Notes under the pieces: generated by a model
What the model was told of the DNA's origin: nothing
The model's database searches: none
Seen by the model: the letters and a program-made list of their open reading frames with translations, nothing else
Shown: one piece after another, positions 44,573-53,131 of the stretch
Position numbering within the stretch: the first letter of the stretch is position 1
Layout of the letters: each line of letters begins with the position of its first letter
Source: Nocardia brasiliensis ATCC 700358
GTDB lineage: Bacteria > Actinomycetota > Actinomycetes > Mycobacteriales > Mycobacteriaceae
DNA length: 64,000 nt
Assembly (NCBI RefSeq): GCF_000250675.2
Contig: NC_018681.1
Location: 1,674,001-1,738,000, forward strand
Direction of reading: 5' to 3'
Made by a program: the position numbers and the translations under genes

Positions 44573-46021
44573 ATGAGTGCAGGTCAGGACGGTAAGGGTG
44601 GGTCGTTCGAGCTGAGCCGCCGCCGCTTGCTGGTGGTCGGCAGTGGGCTCGCGGTAGCGGCGTGCACGACCGACGGGTCCGGTACGGAAGCGGCCCCCGG
44701 TGACGATTCGAAGCTGCGATCCGCCGTGCGCGGCCGGGTGCTGCTGCCCGGTGACGAGGGGTTCGACCTCGCCCGTAAGCCGTGGAATCTGACGGTCGAC
44801 CAGTCGGTGCGCGCCGTCGTCGAACTCGCCGACGCCGAGGATGCCACCGCGCTTGTGCGGTATGCCAAAGATGCTGGCAGTACGTTGGCAGTCCAACCGA
44901 ACGGGCACAATCCCTCGCCGGCGGTGAACGGAACGATTCTGGTACGCACCAAGCGGCTGAACGAGATCCGCGTCGATCCGGTCGCGCGCACCGCCCGGGT
45001 CGGCGCCGGCGTCTCCTGGGGGCAGGTGCAGGAGATCGCGAGCTCGCACGGATTGACCGGGGTGGCGGGCAGCGCGCCGGGCGTCGGCATCACCGGGTAC
45101 ACCCTCGGCGGTGGATTGAGCTGGTTCGCCCGCAAATTCGGCTGGGCCGCCGACAGCGTCACCGCGTTCGAGATCATCGACGCCGACGGACGCACCCGGC
45201 GGGTGACGGCCGAGACGGAGCCGGATCTGTTCTGGGCCCTGCGCGGTGGTGGCGGCGATTACGCCCTGGTCACCACGATCGAGTTCGGACTGCACCCGGC
45301 TCCCGCCCTGTACGGCGGCAAGGTGCTGTGGTCCGCCGACCGGGCGCCGCAGGTGATGGCCGCCTTCCGCGAGGTGACCGCCACGGCTCCGGACGAGCTG
45401 ACGCTCTGGTGGAGCCTGCTCCAATTCGACGGCGCCCCACCGATGGTCGGCCTCGACGTCACCTATCTCGGCGACGAGGCGGCCGGGCAGGCGCTGCTGC
45501 GTCCGTTCGACGGCATCGACGGCAAGATGCGCGATACCCGCAGGGTGCTGCCGATCGCCGAATTGGGCACCATCACCGGAGAACCCGCCGAGCCCAGTCC
45601 GATCCGCTCGCAGATCGAACTGCTGAACGGGCTCACCGACGCGGACGTGGCGGGCCTGCTGGCCAAGCCGATGGCGCCGGTCGCCGCGGTGCAGGTACGT
45701 CATCTCGGCGGCCGCCTCGCGCGCGCGTCCGACACTCCCGCCGGCGCCGTCGCGGCCCCCTACTACATCGGCCTGATCGCACCCGAGGTCACGCCGGATA
45801 TGGCCGCCGCCAACGCGACTCGAATGGAGGACTACCTCACCGCCCTCGGTTCGTCCCGCAGCCGCCGGACGCCGCTGACCCTGCTGGGTCCCGGCCAGGC
45901 CGCCGCGGACGCCTTCACTCCCGACACGCTGGCCCGGCTGCGCGATATCAAGCGCAGCGCGGACCCGCACGGTGTGTTCCGCAGCAACTTCCCGGTCCTC
46001 GACCCGAAGTCCGGCCGCTGA
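44573..46021 (+). CDS. Exported FAD-binding oxidoreductase (BBE/PCMH type), Tat lipoprotein
   Basis: This 482-residue protein has an N-terminal twin-arginine signal with lipobox (SRRRLL ... VAACT), so it is probably a Tat-exported lipoprotein. The FAD-binding PCMH domain follows (QPNGHNPSPAVNG, with the His position used for covalent flavin in this family; GAGVSWGQVQ; GGGLSWFARKFGWAAD), and a berberine-bridge-like substrate domain ends with a DPHGVFRSNFP tail. AAGGAATGG precedes the ATG. The substrate is unknown; sugar or phenolic oxidation is typical of the family. Confidence 0.85.
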   Translation: MSAGQDGKGGSFELSRRRLLVVGSGLAVAACTTDGSGTEAAPGDDSKLRSAVRGRVLLPGDEGFDLARKPWNLTVDQSVRAVVELADAEDATALVRYAKDAGSTLAVQPNGHNPSPAVNGTILVRTKRLNEIRVDPVARTARVGAGVSWGQVQEIASSHGLTGVAGSAPGVGITGYTLGGGLSWFARKFGWAADSVTAFEIIDADGRTRRVTAETEPDLFWALRGGGGDYALVTTIEFGLHPAPALYGGKVLWSADRAPQVMAAFREVTATAPDELTLWWSLLQFDGAPPMVGLDVTYLGDEAAGQALLRPFDGIDGKMRDTRRVLPIAELGTITGEPAEPSPIRSQIELLNGLTDADVAGLLAKPMAPVAAVQVRHLGGRLARASDTPAGAVAAPYYIGLIAPEVTPDMAAANATRMEDYLTALGSSRSRRTPLTLLGPGQAAADAFTPDTLARLRDIKRSADPHGVFRSNFPVLDPKSGR

Positions 46022-46034
46022 ATCACCGACCGTA

Positions 46035-46060
46035 GTGGCCGCAGCCGCGGCTGCGGCCAC
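46035..46060. terminator. Perfect 12-bp stem terminator after the FAD oxidase
   Basis: GTGGCCGCAGCC and GGCTGCGGCCAC form an exact inverted repeat around a 2-nt centre, 14 bp after the oxidase stop. There is no T-tract, as is common for actinomycete terminators. Confidence 0.6.
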
Positions 46061-46110
46061 CCGGTTCTCGATGTCAGTACGAATTGCCGTTCGAAAAGGG
46101 GGATTACGTC

Positions 46111-47082
46111 ATGTCGTATGCTCTCCACATCAATGGTCACACCCGGGGCGGGGTGGTGACCTGGCCCGACGAGATCGATGACATCCTCGGCGGCGACCTC
46201 ACCGCCGGTCTCGTCTACTCCACCCCGGCAGGGGGCGCGGTGGTCACCGCGGTCTCGCCCATCGGCCTGCGCGATCGAGCCACGGGGACAATAGGTTTCA
46301 CCACCTCGCTCGGCATGGGCCGCAAACTGGACCGGATCGAACGCGAGCCGAAAGTGGCCTTGGCCTTCCACAGCCGCGAACACGGTCTCGGCGATCCCGC
46401 CAATCGGCGCTACGTGCTCGTGCAGGGCACGGCTCGTTTCGATCCCGAACCCGACCGGGGTGTGCTCGACGAGATCGGCGCGAAGTCCGCACCCTTCATG
46501 GGCGAGCGACGCCGCGGTGCCTTCTGGGACCGATGGCTCAGCGCCTATTACGACGATCGCGTGCTCGTCGAGGTCACGGTGACCCGGATCGTGTGCTGGC
46601 CCGACCTGCACGCCGCCGAGCGGCCCGTGGTCTACGGTGCGCCGCTACCGGTCGAGCAGGTGCCGCCGCAGATCCGTCCGGCGAAAGGCATCGTGCCCCG
46701 GGTGGACGTGGTGAAATCCGCGAATCAGATTGCGCGACTGCCTTATCGGCTGCTCGGCTACCGGGATGCCGACGGCTACCCGATGGTGCTTCCGGTCGAG
46801 GTGACCGGAAGCGGCGAAGCCGGTATCGAGCTGTTCGCGCCGCGCGGTCTGCCACCCGGCGGTCGCCGGGCGGGCCTGCTCGCCCACTCGTACAACCCCA
46901 AGCTCGTCGGCGTCGAGATCGGTCAGTACACCGGTTGGCTGGAGGCCGACGAGACCGCCGCCGGATACGCGCCGCATACCCGCTCGGTCATCAAAGCGCC
47001 GGCGAGCGGCACGATCATGATGCTGGTGTTCGGATTCCTGGCCCGGCGCAGGTTGAAGGCGCGCAGACGACGACAGGCGTAG
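46111..47082 (+). CDS. Pyridoxamine-phosphate-oxidase-like FMN-binding protein
   Basis: This 323-residue protein has an N-terminal split-barrel flavin domain of PNPOx type (TTSLGMGRKLDRIEREPKVALAFHSR in two parts; VLVQGTARF). A second, similar barrel-like region follows (GYPMVLPVEVTG) and ends in a basic, hydrophobic tail (MMLVFGFLARRRLKARRRR) that could associate with the membrane. AAAGGGGG lies 8 nt before the ATG at 46111. Related actinobacterial proteins bind FMN, F420 or heme. The substrate is unknown. Confidence 0.65.
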   Translation: MSYALHINGHTRGGVVTWPDEIDDILGGDLTAGLVYSTPAGGAVVTAVSPIGLRDRATGTIGFTTSLGMGRKLDRIEREPKVALAFHSREHGLGDPANRRYVLVQGTARFDPEPDRGVLDEIGAKSAPFMGERRRGAFWDRWLSAYYDDRVLVEVTVTRIVCWPDLHAAERPVVYGAPLPVEQVPPQIRPAKGIVPRVDVVKSANQIARLPYRLLGYRDADGYPMVLPVEVTGSGEAGIELFAPRGLPPGGRRAGLLAHSYNPKLVGVEIGQYTGWLEADETAAGYAPHTRSVIKAPASGTIMMLVFGFLARRRLKARRRRQA

Positions 47083-47198
47083 CCGGCCCGCCCGCGCCGC
47101 CGAACCGCCGTTTCCCGGGAATTCACGGCGGGCACAGCACCATCACGGAGAATGGGGCAGATCGATGATCAGCGCCTGATCCGATGGGAGCCACCGCT

Positions 47199-50100
47199 AT
47201 GCACGACGACCGTCGATTGATCGAAGATCGCCTCGGGCGAGTACTCGGCGAACGGATCACACCCGCGATCTACGGCGCATCGGTGCCGATGCAGGTGTCC
47301 ATCTGGGTCGCACCGGACGAGCCGGTGCCGGTGGCCGAGGGTTTGGCCGCGCCGCGGACGCCCACCGCACCGGGCGCGGCCTGGGGTGCGCCGTGGGGCA
47401 CCAGCTGGCTCACGGTCGAGGGCACCGTGCCGGCGGCGTGGGCGGGCAAGACCGTCGAGGCGATCATCGACCTCGGCTTCGACCGGAACATGCCCGGCTT
47501 CCAGTGCGAGGGCCTGGTGTATCGGCCGGACGGGTCGCCGGTGAAGGGGTTGCACCCGCGCAACCAGTGGGTGCGGGTGGGGTCGCCCGCGGTGGGCGGC
47601 GAGCATGTGCTGCTGCATGTCGAAGCGGCGTCGAACCCGATCATCCCGTTCTTCGGGCCGACGCCGCTGGGCGACAAGTCCACCGCGGGCACCGAGCCGC
47701 AATACCGGCTCGGCCGAATGGATCTCGCGGTCTTCCACGACGACGTCTGGCACCTGGTGCAGGACCTCGAGGTGCTCGGCGAACTGATGCACGAGATGCC
47801 CGAGGATCCGGCCCGCCGCTACGACATCGTGCGCGCGATCGAGCGCGCGCTGGACGCCATCGATCTGCAGGACGTGCCCGCCACCGCCGCCGCGGCGCGC
47901 GCCTGCCTGGCCGAGGTGCTGGCCCAGCCTGCGATTCCGTCGGCCCATCGGATCTCGGCGGTCGGGCACGCGCATATCGACTCGGCCTGGCTGTGGCCGC
48001 TGCGGGAGACCGTCCGCAAGGTGGCCCGCACCACCGCGAACATGACTGCGCTGCTGGCCGATGACCCCGAGTTCGTCTACACGATGTCGCAAGCGGCGCA
48101 GTACGACTTCGTCAAACAGCAACGCCCGGAGGTCTATGCGAAGGTCAAAGCGGCTGTGGCCGAAGGGCGGTTCGTGCCCGCGGGCGGGATGTGGGTCGAG
48201 GCGGATACCAACATGCCGGGTTCCGAGGCGATGGCGCGTCAGTTCGTGCACGGAAAGCGGTTCTTCCTGGCGGAGTTCGGGATCGAGAACGAAGAGGCGT
48301 GGTTGCCGGACACCTTCGGGTTCGCCGCCGGACTGCCTCAGATCATCAAAGCGGCCGGATCCAAATGGCTGCTGACACAAAAGATTTCCTGGAGTCAGAT
48401 CAACAAGTTCCCGCATCACACCTTCCTGTGGGAGGGCATCGACGGCACCCGCATCTTCACCCACTTTCCGCCCGTCGACACCTACAACTGCTCCATGGCA
48501 GGTCGTGAGATCGCCCATGCCGCAAGGAATTTCAAGGACAAGGGACGGGCGTCGATGTCGCTCGCGCCGACCGGCTGGGGTGACGGCGGCGGCGGGACGA
48601 CGCGCGAGATGATCGCCAAGGCGGCCCGGATGAAGGACCTGGAAGGTTCGCCGAAGGTGTTGTGGGACAAGCCTGCCGACTTCTTCGCGCGGGCCGAGGC
48701 GGAGTACCGGAACCCGCCGGTGTGGGTGGGGGAGCTGTACCTCGAGCTACACCGTGCCACCCTCACCAGTCAGGCGAAGACCAAGCAGGGCAACCGGCGC
48801 AACGAACACCTGCTGCGCGAGGCCGAGCTGTGGGCCGCTACGGCGGCGGTGCGCAAGCAGGCCGAGTACCCGTACGACGCGCTGGACCGGCTCTGGAAGA
48901 CGGTGCTGCTGCACCAGTTCCACGACATCCTGCCCGGCTCGTCGATCGCCTGGGTACATCGGGAAGCGGAGCGCACGCACGCGGCGGTGACCGCGGAGCT
49001 GACCGCGCTCATCGAACAGGCGCACCGGCAGCTCGGCGGCGATCGGGCGGGACCGAATGTCTTCAACCCCGCGCCGCACGCCTGGTGCGCGGTGCCCGCC
49101 GGCGGTGCGGGACCGCAGCAGCCGGCGGCGCCGGGCACGGTGGTCGAGCGGGCCGACGGCGGGTTCGTGCTGGACAACGCCCTGCTGCGGGTGGAGATCG
49201 ACGCGCGCGGTCTGGTGGTGTCGGTGTTCGACCGCGCCCAGCAGCGCGAGACGCTGCCGCCGCAGACACCTGCGAACCTGCTGCAGCTGCATCCGGATCT
49301 GCCCAACTCGTGGGACGCCTGGGATGTCGATCTGTTCTACCGGAACCGGGTCACCGATCTCACCGACACGGATTTCGTGGTGGCGGAGACGGATTCGCCG
49401 ATCGATGCGGTGGTGCGGGTGGGCCGCTCGTTCGGTTCGTCCAAGATCGAGCAGACGCTCACGTTGCGCGCGGGCGCGCGCAGCCTCGACATCGACACCC
49501 GCGTCGACTGGTACGAGACCGAGAAATTCCTCAAACTGGCCTTCCCCCTGGACATCCACGCCGACCGCTACGCGTCCGAGACCCAGTTCGGGCACCTGTA
49601 CCGGCCCACGCACATGAATACCAGTTGGGAATACGCGAAGTTCGAAGCCTGCAATCATCGGTTCGTGCACTTCGCCGAACCCGGCTGGGGTGTCGGGCTG
49701 GTCAACGATTCCACCTACGGCCACGACGTCACCCGGACCGTCCGGCCCGACGGCGGGACGACGACAACGGTGCGGGCTTCGCTGTTGCGCGCGCCGCGGT
49801 TCCCCGATCCGGAGACCGATCACGGCACCCACGACTTCCGGCACGCTCTGTTGCCGGGCGCCTCGATCGGGGACGCGGTCGCCGCAGGCTATCGCATCAA
49901 CCTCGCCCGCCCGACCGCCGGCGTCGCCGACCCGGTCGCGCCCCTGTTCACGGTCGACAACGACGCGGTGGTGACCAGCGCGGTCAAACTCGCCGATGAC
50001 GGCAGCGGCGATATCGTCCTGCGCCTCTACGAAGCGCACGGTGGGCGGGCCGACGCCCTGGTCACCCCGGATTTCGAGACCACCGGCCACCAGGCGTGCG

Positions 50101-50219
50101 ATCTGCTGGAACGGCCGCTGCCGGGCGAAGGTCCGGCACTTGCGGAATCGGGCGGAGTTCGCCTGCGGCTGCGGCCTTTCCAGCTCGTCACGCTCCGCTT
50201 CACGCGTCCTGCGGGATAG
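47199..50219 (+). CDS. Alpha-mannosidase, glycoside hydrolase family 38
   Basis: This 1006-residue enzyme has the zinc site H259-x-D261 in GHAHIDSAWLWPLRET, the catalytic nucleophile Asp371 in LPDTFGFAAGLPQI, another zinc His in LHQFHDILPGSS, and long C-terminal beta-sandwich domains. It hydrolyses alpha-mannosides and is probably cytoplasmic because no signal peptide is seen. The ATG at 47199 has GGGAG upstream; an ATG at 47184 is less well placed. It is followed by a strong terminator at 50227-50260. Confidence 0.93.
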   Translation: MHDDRRLIEDRLGRVLGERITPAIYGASVPMQVSIWVAPDEPVPVAEGLAAPRTPTAPGAAWGAPWGTSWLTVEGTVPAAWAGKTVEAIIDLGFDRNMPGFQCEGLVYRPDGSPVKGLHPRNQWVRVGSPAVGGEHVLLHVEAASNPIIPFFGPTPLGDKSTAGTEPQYRLGRMDLAVFHDDVWHLVQDLEVLGELMHEMPEDPARRYDIVRAIERALDAIDLQDVPATAAAARACLAEVLAQPAIPSAHRISAVGHAHIDSAWLWPLRETVRKVARTTANMTALLADDPEFVYTMSQAAQYDFVKQQRPEVYAKVKAAVAEGRFVPAGGMWVEADTNMPGSEAMARQFVHGKRFFLAEFGIENEEAWLPDTFGFAAGLPQIIKAAGSKWLLTQKISWSQINKFPHHTFLWEGIDGTRIFTHFPPVDTYNCSMAGREIAHAARNFKDKGRASMSLAPTGWGDGGGGTTREMIAKAARMKDLEGSPKVLWDKPADFFARAEAEYRNPPVWVGELYLELHRATLTSQAKTKQGNRRNEHLLREAELWAATAAVRKQAEYPYDALDRLWKTVLLHQFHDILPGSSIAWVHREAERTHAAVTAELTALIEQAHRQLGGDRAGPNVFNPAPHAWCAVPAGGAGPQQPAAPGTVVERADGGFVLDNALLRVEIDARGLVVSVFDRAQQRETLPPQTPANLLQLHPDLPNSWDAWDVDLFYRNRVTDLTDTDFVVAETDSPIDAVVRVGRSFGSSKIEQTLTLRAGARSLDIDTRVDWYETEKFLKLAFPLDIHADRYASETQFGHLYRPTHMNTSWEYAKFEACNHRFVHFAEPGWGVGLVNDSTYGHDVTRTVRPDGGTTTTVRASLLRAPRFPDPETDHGTHDFRHALLPGASIGDAVAAGYRINLARPTAGVADPVAPLFTVDNDAVVTSAVKLADDGSGDIVLRLYEAHGGRADALVTPDFETTGHQACDLLERPLPGEGPALAESGGVRLRLRPFQLVTLRFTRPAG

Positions 50220-50226
50220 ACCGGGG

Positions 50227-50260
50227 TGGCCCCGCGCCGGGGTGTAGCGGCGCGGGGCCA
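50227..50260. terminator. Perfect 13-bp stem terminator after alpha-mannosidase
   Basis: TGGCCCCGCGCCG (50227-50239) is the exact complement of CGGCGCGGGGCCA (50248-50260), with an 8-nt loop, starting 8 bp after the stop codon. Confidence 0.75.
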
Positions 50261-50369
50261 TCGTGGCTGCCGGTACACGCTCCGGCACGCTCCACGGTAA
50301 CCCCAAAATATTTATTAGGGAAGCCGAACTCGCCGAGTCGTGGCGAATCCCGAGGTGAAGCTGCGGTTT

Positions 50370-50539
50370 CGCGGCCCGGGCCTTGTAACGTTCTGATCGG
50401 CGTAGGGAACACCGGTGCGAATCCGGGGCTGTCCCGCAACTGTCACCGAGGAGCAAACCGCCAGTTCATGGCCACGACCTGCCCAGGTTGGAAGGCCGGC
50501 GGTGCGCGTCGAATCGGGAGCCAGGATACCTGCGCCGCG
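50370..50539 (+). promoter_or_regulatory. Cobalamin (B12) riboswitch
   Basis: The leader contains the conserved cobalamin aptamer core: GGGAACACCGGTGCGAATCC (from 50405), the following GGGCTGTCCCGCAACTGT (50426-50443) and the B12-box-like GAGCCAGGATACC (50518-50530). The flanks CGCGGC (50370-50375) and GCCGCG (50534-50539) can pair as the closing stem. It ends about 28 nt before the start of the solute-binding protein gene, so coenzyme B12 should repress that ABC importer operon, probably at translation initiation. Confidence 0.9.
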
Positions 50540-50567
50540 GTAAGGGACGAACACCACGAGGATGGCG

Positions 50568-52154
50568 ATGCACAACTCCACATCGACCGCGCCCGCATTC
50601 GGGCGGCGGCGGTTACTACTGGGTGCGACCGCGCTGGCAGCGGTCGGCGGCGCGTGGGCGCTGACCGGCTGCGATAGCGGCGCGAACCCCGGCGACGCAC
50701 CCGATGGCCCACCCCGGCCCGGCGGGCGGTTGCGCACGGCGATCGCGGGACGGTCGGCGACCGCCGATGTGCTCGACCCCCATCAAGCGGGCAGTTCGGC
50801 GGGCGGCGCGGTCTCCAAGAACGTGTGGGACAAGCTGGTGGCCTACAACAACGACCTCACCCTGCGGTACCGCTTGGCGGAATCGTTGCAGCCCAATGCC
50901 GATGGCAGCGAGTGGCGGATCGCCCTGCGTCCGGGCGTGCTCTTCAGCGACGGCACACCTCTCACCTCCCGGGACGTGCTGTGGAGTTTCACGCGCATGC
51001 TGGACCCGGCGCGCAAGTCCTCCGGTGACCTCGCCATGGTCGACATGGCCCGGACGCGTGCCGACGGCGATCTCGGCGTGGTGGTGGCGATGAAAACGCC
51101 GCTGGCGGACTTCGGTTCGGTGCTGGCGGGCTGGTACTGCTACATCGTCAAGGACGGCACGACCACCTTCGACGAGCGCACCCTGCCGGTGGGCACCGGA
51201 CCCTTCGCGCTGGTGCGGTGGTCGCCCGGTGACCGAACGCTGTTGCGGCGCAACGAGCGACACTGGGACGGTCCGGCCCTGCTGGACGAGGTGGAGATCA
51301 TCCAGATCGCCGAGACCGAGGCCAGGGTGAACGCCTTCCTCTCCGATCAGGCCGATGTGGTGCACGAGGTTTCGTACCTGCAGGCCAGCAATCTGTCCAG
51401 CGATCCGGACGTCTCGGTGATCGTGCCGCCCGCCGGGTTGATGGGCGCCTTCCAGATGCGGGTGGATATCCCGCCGTTCGACGACGTGCGCGTACGGCAG
51501 GCGATGCGGCTGGCGGTGGACCGGCAGGCGATGGTCGACTCGGTGTACTACGGCTACGGCGAAGTCGGCAACGACGTGTACGGCAAAGGCGCGCCCTTCT
51601 ACGCCGATTCGCTGCCGCAACGCACCTACGACCCGCAGCGGGCCCGTGAATTGCTGCGCGCGGCCGGGAAGGAAAACCTCACGGTCGCACTGCAAACCGC
51701 CGACGGCATGCCGGGCATGCTCGAATCCGCGACCCTCTACGCCGAGCAGGCGAAGGCGGCGGGGATCACCATCCGCCTCGAATCCGTGCCGGCCGACACC
51801 TATTTCTCCCAGGTCAGCGGAAAGTTCCCACTGACCCACATCGGCTGGTGGAACTACAGTCTCGACTACTTCTACGGCCAGACCATGACCAGTACCTCGC
51901 CGAGCAACGGCACCGGCTGGCAGCGCCCGGAGTGGGACACGAAGTTCGCGGCGGCGCGCGCGGCGATGGACCCGCAGCTCCGCCGCCGGCTCTACCTCGA
52001 ACTGCAGCAATCGCTCTGGGACGAGGGCGGCTACATCCTGCACAGCTTCGCGAAACGACCGGACGCGGCCAGGCCGTTCGTGCGTGGCGTGCGCAACGGG
52101 GTACCCGGCACGGACGACTGGGCGAACTACGCCACGACCTGGCTGGCCCGCTGA
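50568..52154 (+). CDS. ABC importer solute-binding lipoprotein, SBP family 5 (DppA/NikA/OppA type)
   Basis: This 528-residue protein has a Tat-like signal (FGRRRLLLGATALA) and lipobox (LTGC), then a family-5 binding domain (LRPGVLFSDGTPLTSRDVLWSF; DDVRVRQAMRLAVDRQ). The start at 50568 is preferred because GAGG lies 6 nt upstream; ATG 50562 sits on top of it. It is the first gene after the cobalamin riboswitch, so the ligand is more likely cobalt/nickel in a chelate, a corrinoid or a precursor than a plain nutrient peptide. Confidence 0.9.
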   Translation: MHNSTSTAPAFGRRRLLLGATALAAVGGAWALTGCDSGANPGDAPDGPPRPGGRLRTAIAGRSATADVLDPHQAGSSAGGAVSKNVWDKLVAYNNDLTLRYRLAESLQPNADGSEWRIALRPGVLFSDGTPLTSRDVLWSFTRMLDPARKSSGDLAMVDMARTRADGDLGVVVAMKTPLADFGSVLAGWYCYIVKDGTTTFDERTLPVGTGPFALVRWSPGDRTLLRRNERHWDGPALLDEVEIIQIAETEARVNAFLSDQADVVHEVSYLQASNLSSDPDVSVIVPPAGLMGAFQMRVDIPPFDDVRVRQAMRLAVDRQAMVDSVYYGYGEVGNDVYGKGAPFYADSLPQRTYDPQRARELLRAAGKENLTVALQTADGMPGMLESATLYAEQAKAAGITIRLESVPADTYFSQVSGKFPLTHIGWWNYSLDYFYGQTMTSTSPSNGTGWQRPEWDTKFAAARAAMDPQLRRRLYLELQQSLWDEGGYILHSFAKRPDAARPFVRGVRNGVPGTDDWANYATTWLAR

Positions 52155-52159
52155 CGGTC

Positions 52160-53131
52160 GTGCTTCGCTATGTCGCACTTAGAGTTTGCGCGGGCATCGC
52201 CGTGCTGCTCGGCGTCGCCCTGATCGTGTTCGGTCTGTTCGAGACGCTGGATTCCGATGCGGCCACCGTCATCCTGTCCCGGGAAGGCGGTGGCGATCCG
52301 GCGCCCGCGCAATTGGCCGCGCTGCGTGCCCAATTGGGCCTGGACCGGCCCGCGCCGGTCCGATTCGCGGAGTGGGCGGGCGATTTCGCGCGGGGCGACT
52401 TCGGCGATTCGCTGATCTCCGGGCGTCCGGTGCGCGAGGTGCTGCTCGGCAGATTCGCCAACAGCGCGACATTGGCGCTGCTCACCGCGGCGTTGCTGGT
52501 GCCACTGGCGATCGGGCTCGGTCTGGCGGCCGGCGCGCGGGCCGGTTCGCGGACCGATCGGGTGATCAGCGTCGCCGCGCTCACCGCGGAGTCGGTGCCG
52601 TCGTTCGTGTCCGGTGTGCTGCTGGTGGCGACCGTCTCGCTGACTCTGCATCTGCTACCCGCCGTCTCGCTGCTGCCGACCGGCACCAGCGTCTGGGAGC
52701 GACCGGAGATCCTCGTGCTGCCCGTGACCTGTCTGCTGATCGGGTTGTCGCCACACCCGGTGCGCATGGTGCGCGCCCAGACCGCCGAGGTGATGGCCAG
52801 TGAGTACATTCTGACCGCGCGGCTCAACGGAATCGGTGGTGCGCGCTTGTTCTTGCGGCACGTCGCGCCCAACGCGGTCTCGGCGTCGATCCATCCCCTG
52901 GCCGGTTCGGTGGTCGGGTTGATCGGCGGCGTGGCCGTGGTGGAGACGCTGTTCGTCTATCCGGGCCTGTCGCAGGAGTTGTTGCGCGCCATCTCCGCTC
53001 GTGATTTTCCGTTCGTCCAGTCGACGGCCGTCCTGCTGGCGGCCTTCGGCATCGGTGTCTACCTGCTCGCCGACCTGCTCGCGTTGCTGGTGAGTCCGCT
53101 TGCGCGGCAACAGATCGTGGCGGGCCGATGA
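52160..53131 (+). CDS. ABC importer permease, DppB/NikB type
   Basis: This 323-residue permease has six predicted membrane segments. The family-specific periplasmic loop (QLGLDRPAPVRFAEWAGDFARGDFG) and the cytoplasmic EAA-like loop (YILTARLNGIGGARLFLRHVAPN) are both visible. The GTG at 52160 is 5 bp after the binding-protein stop, and the end overlaps the next gene (ATGA). Confidence 0.9.
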   Translation: MLRYVALRVCAGIAVLLGVALIVFGLFETLDSDAATVILSREGGGDPAPAQLAALRAQLGLDRPAPVRFAEWAGDFARGDFGDSLISGRPVREVLLGRFANSATLALLTAALLVPLAIGLGLAAGARAGSRTDRVISVAALTAESVPSFVSGVLLVATVSLTLHLLPAVSLLPTGTSVWERPEILVLPVTCLLIGLSPHPVRMVRAQTAEVMASEYILTARLNGIGGARLFLRHVAPNAVSASIHPLAGSVVGLIGGVAVVETLFVYPGLSQELLRAISARDFPFVQSTAVLLAAFGIGVYLLADLLALLVSPLARQQIVAGR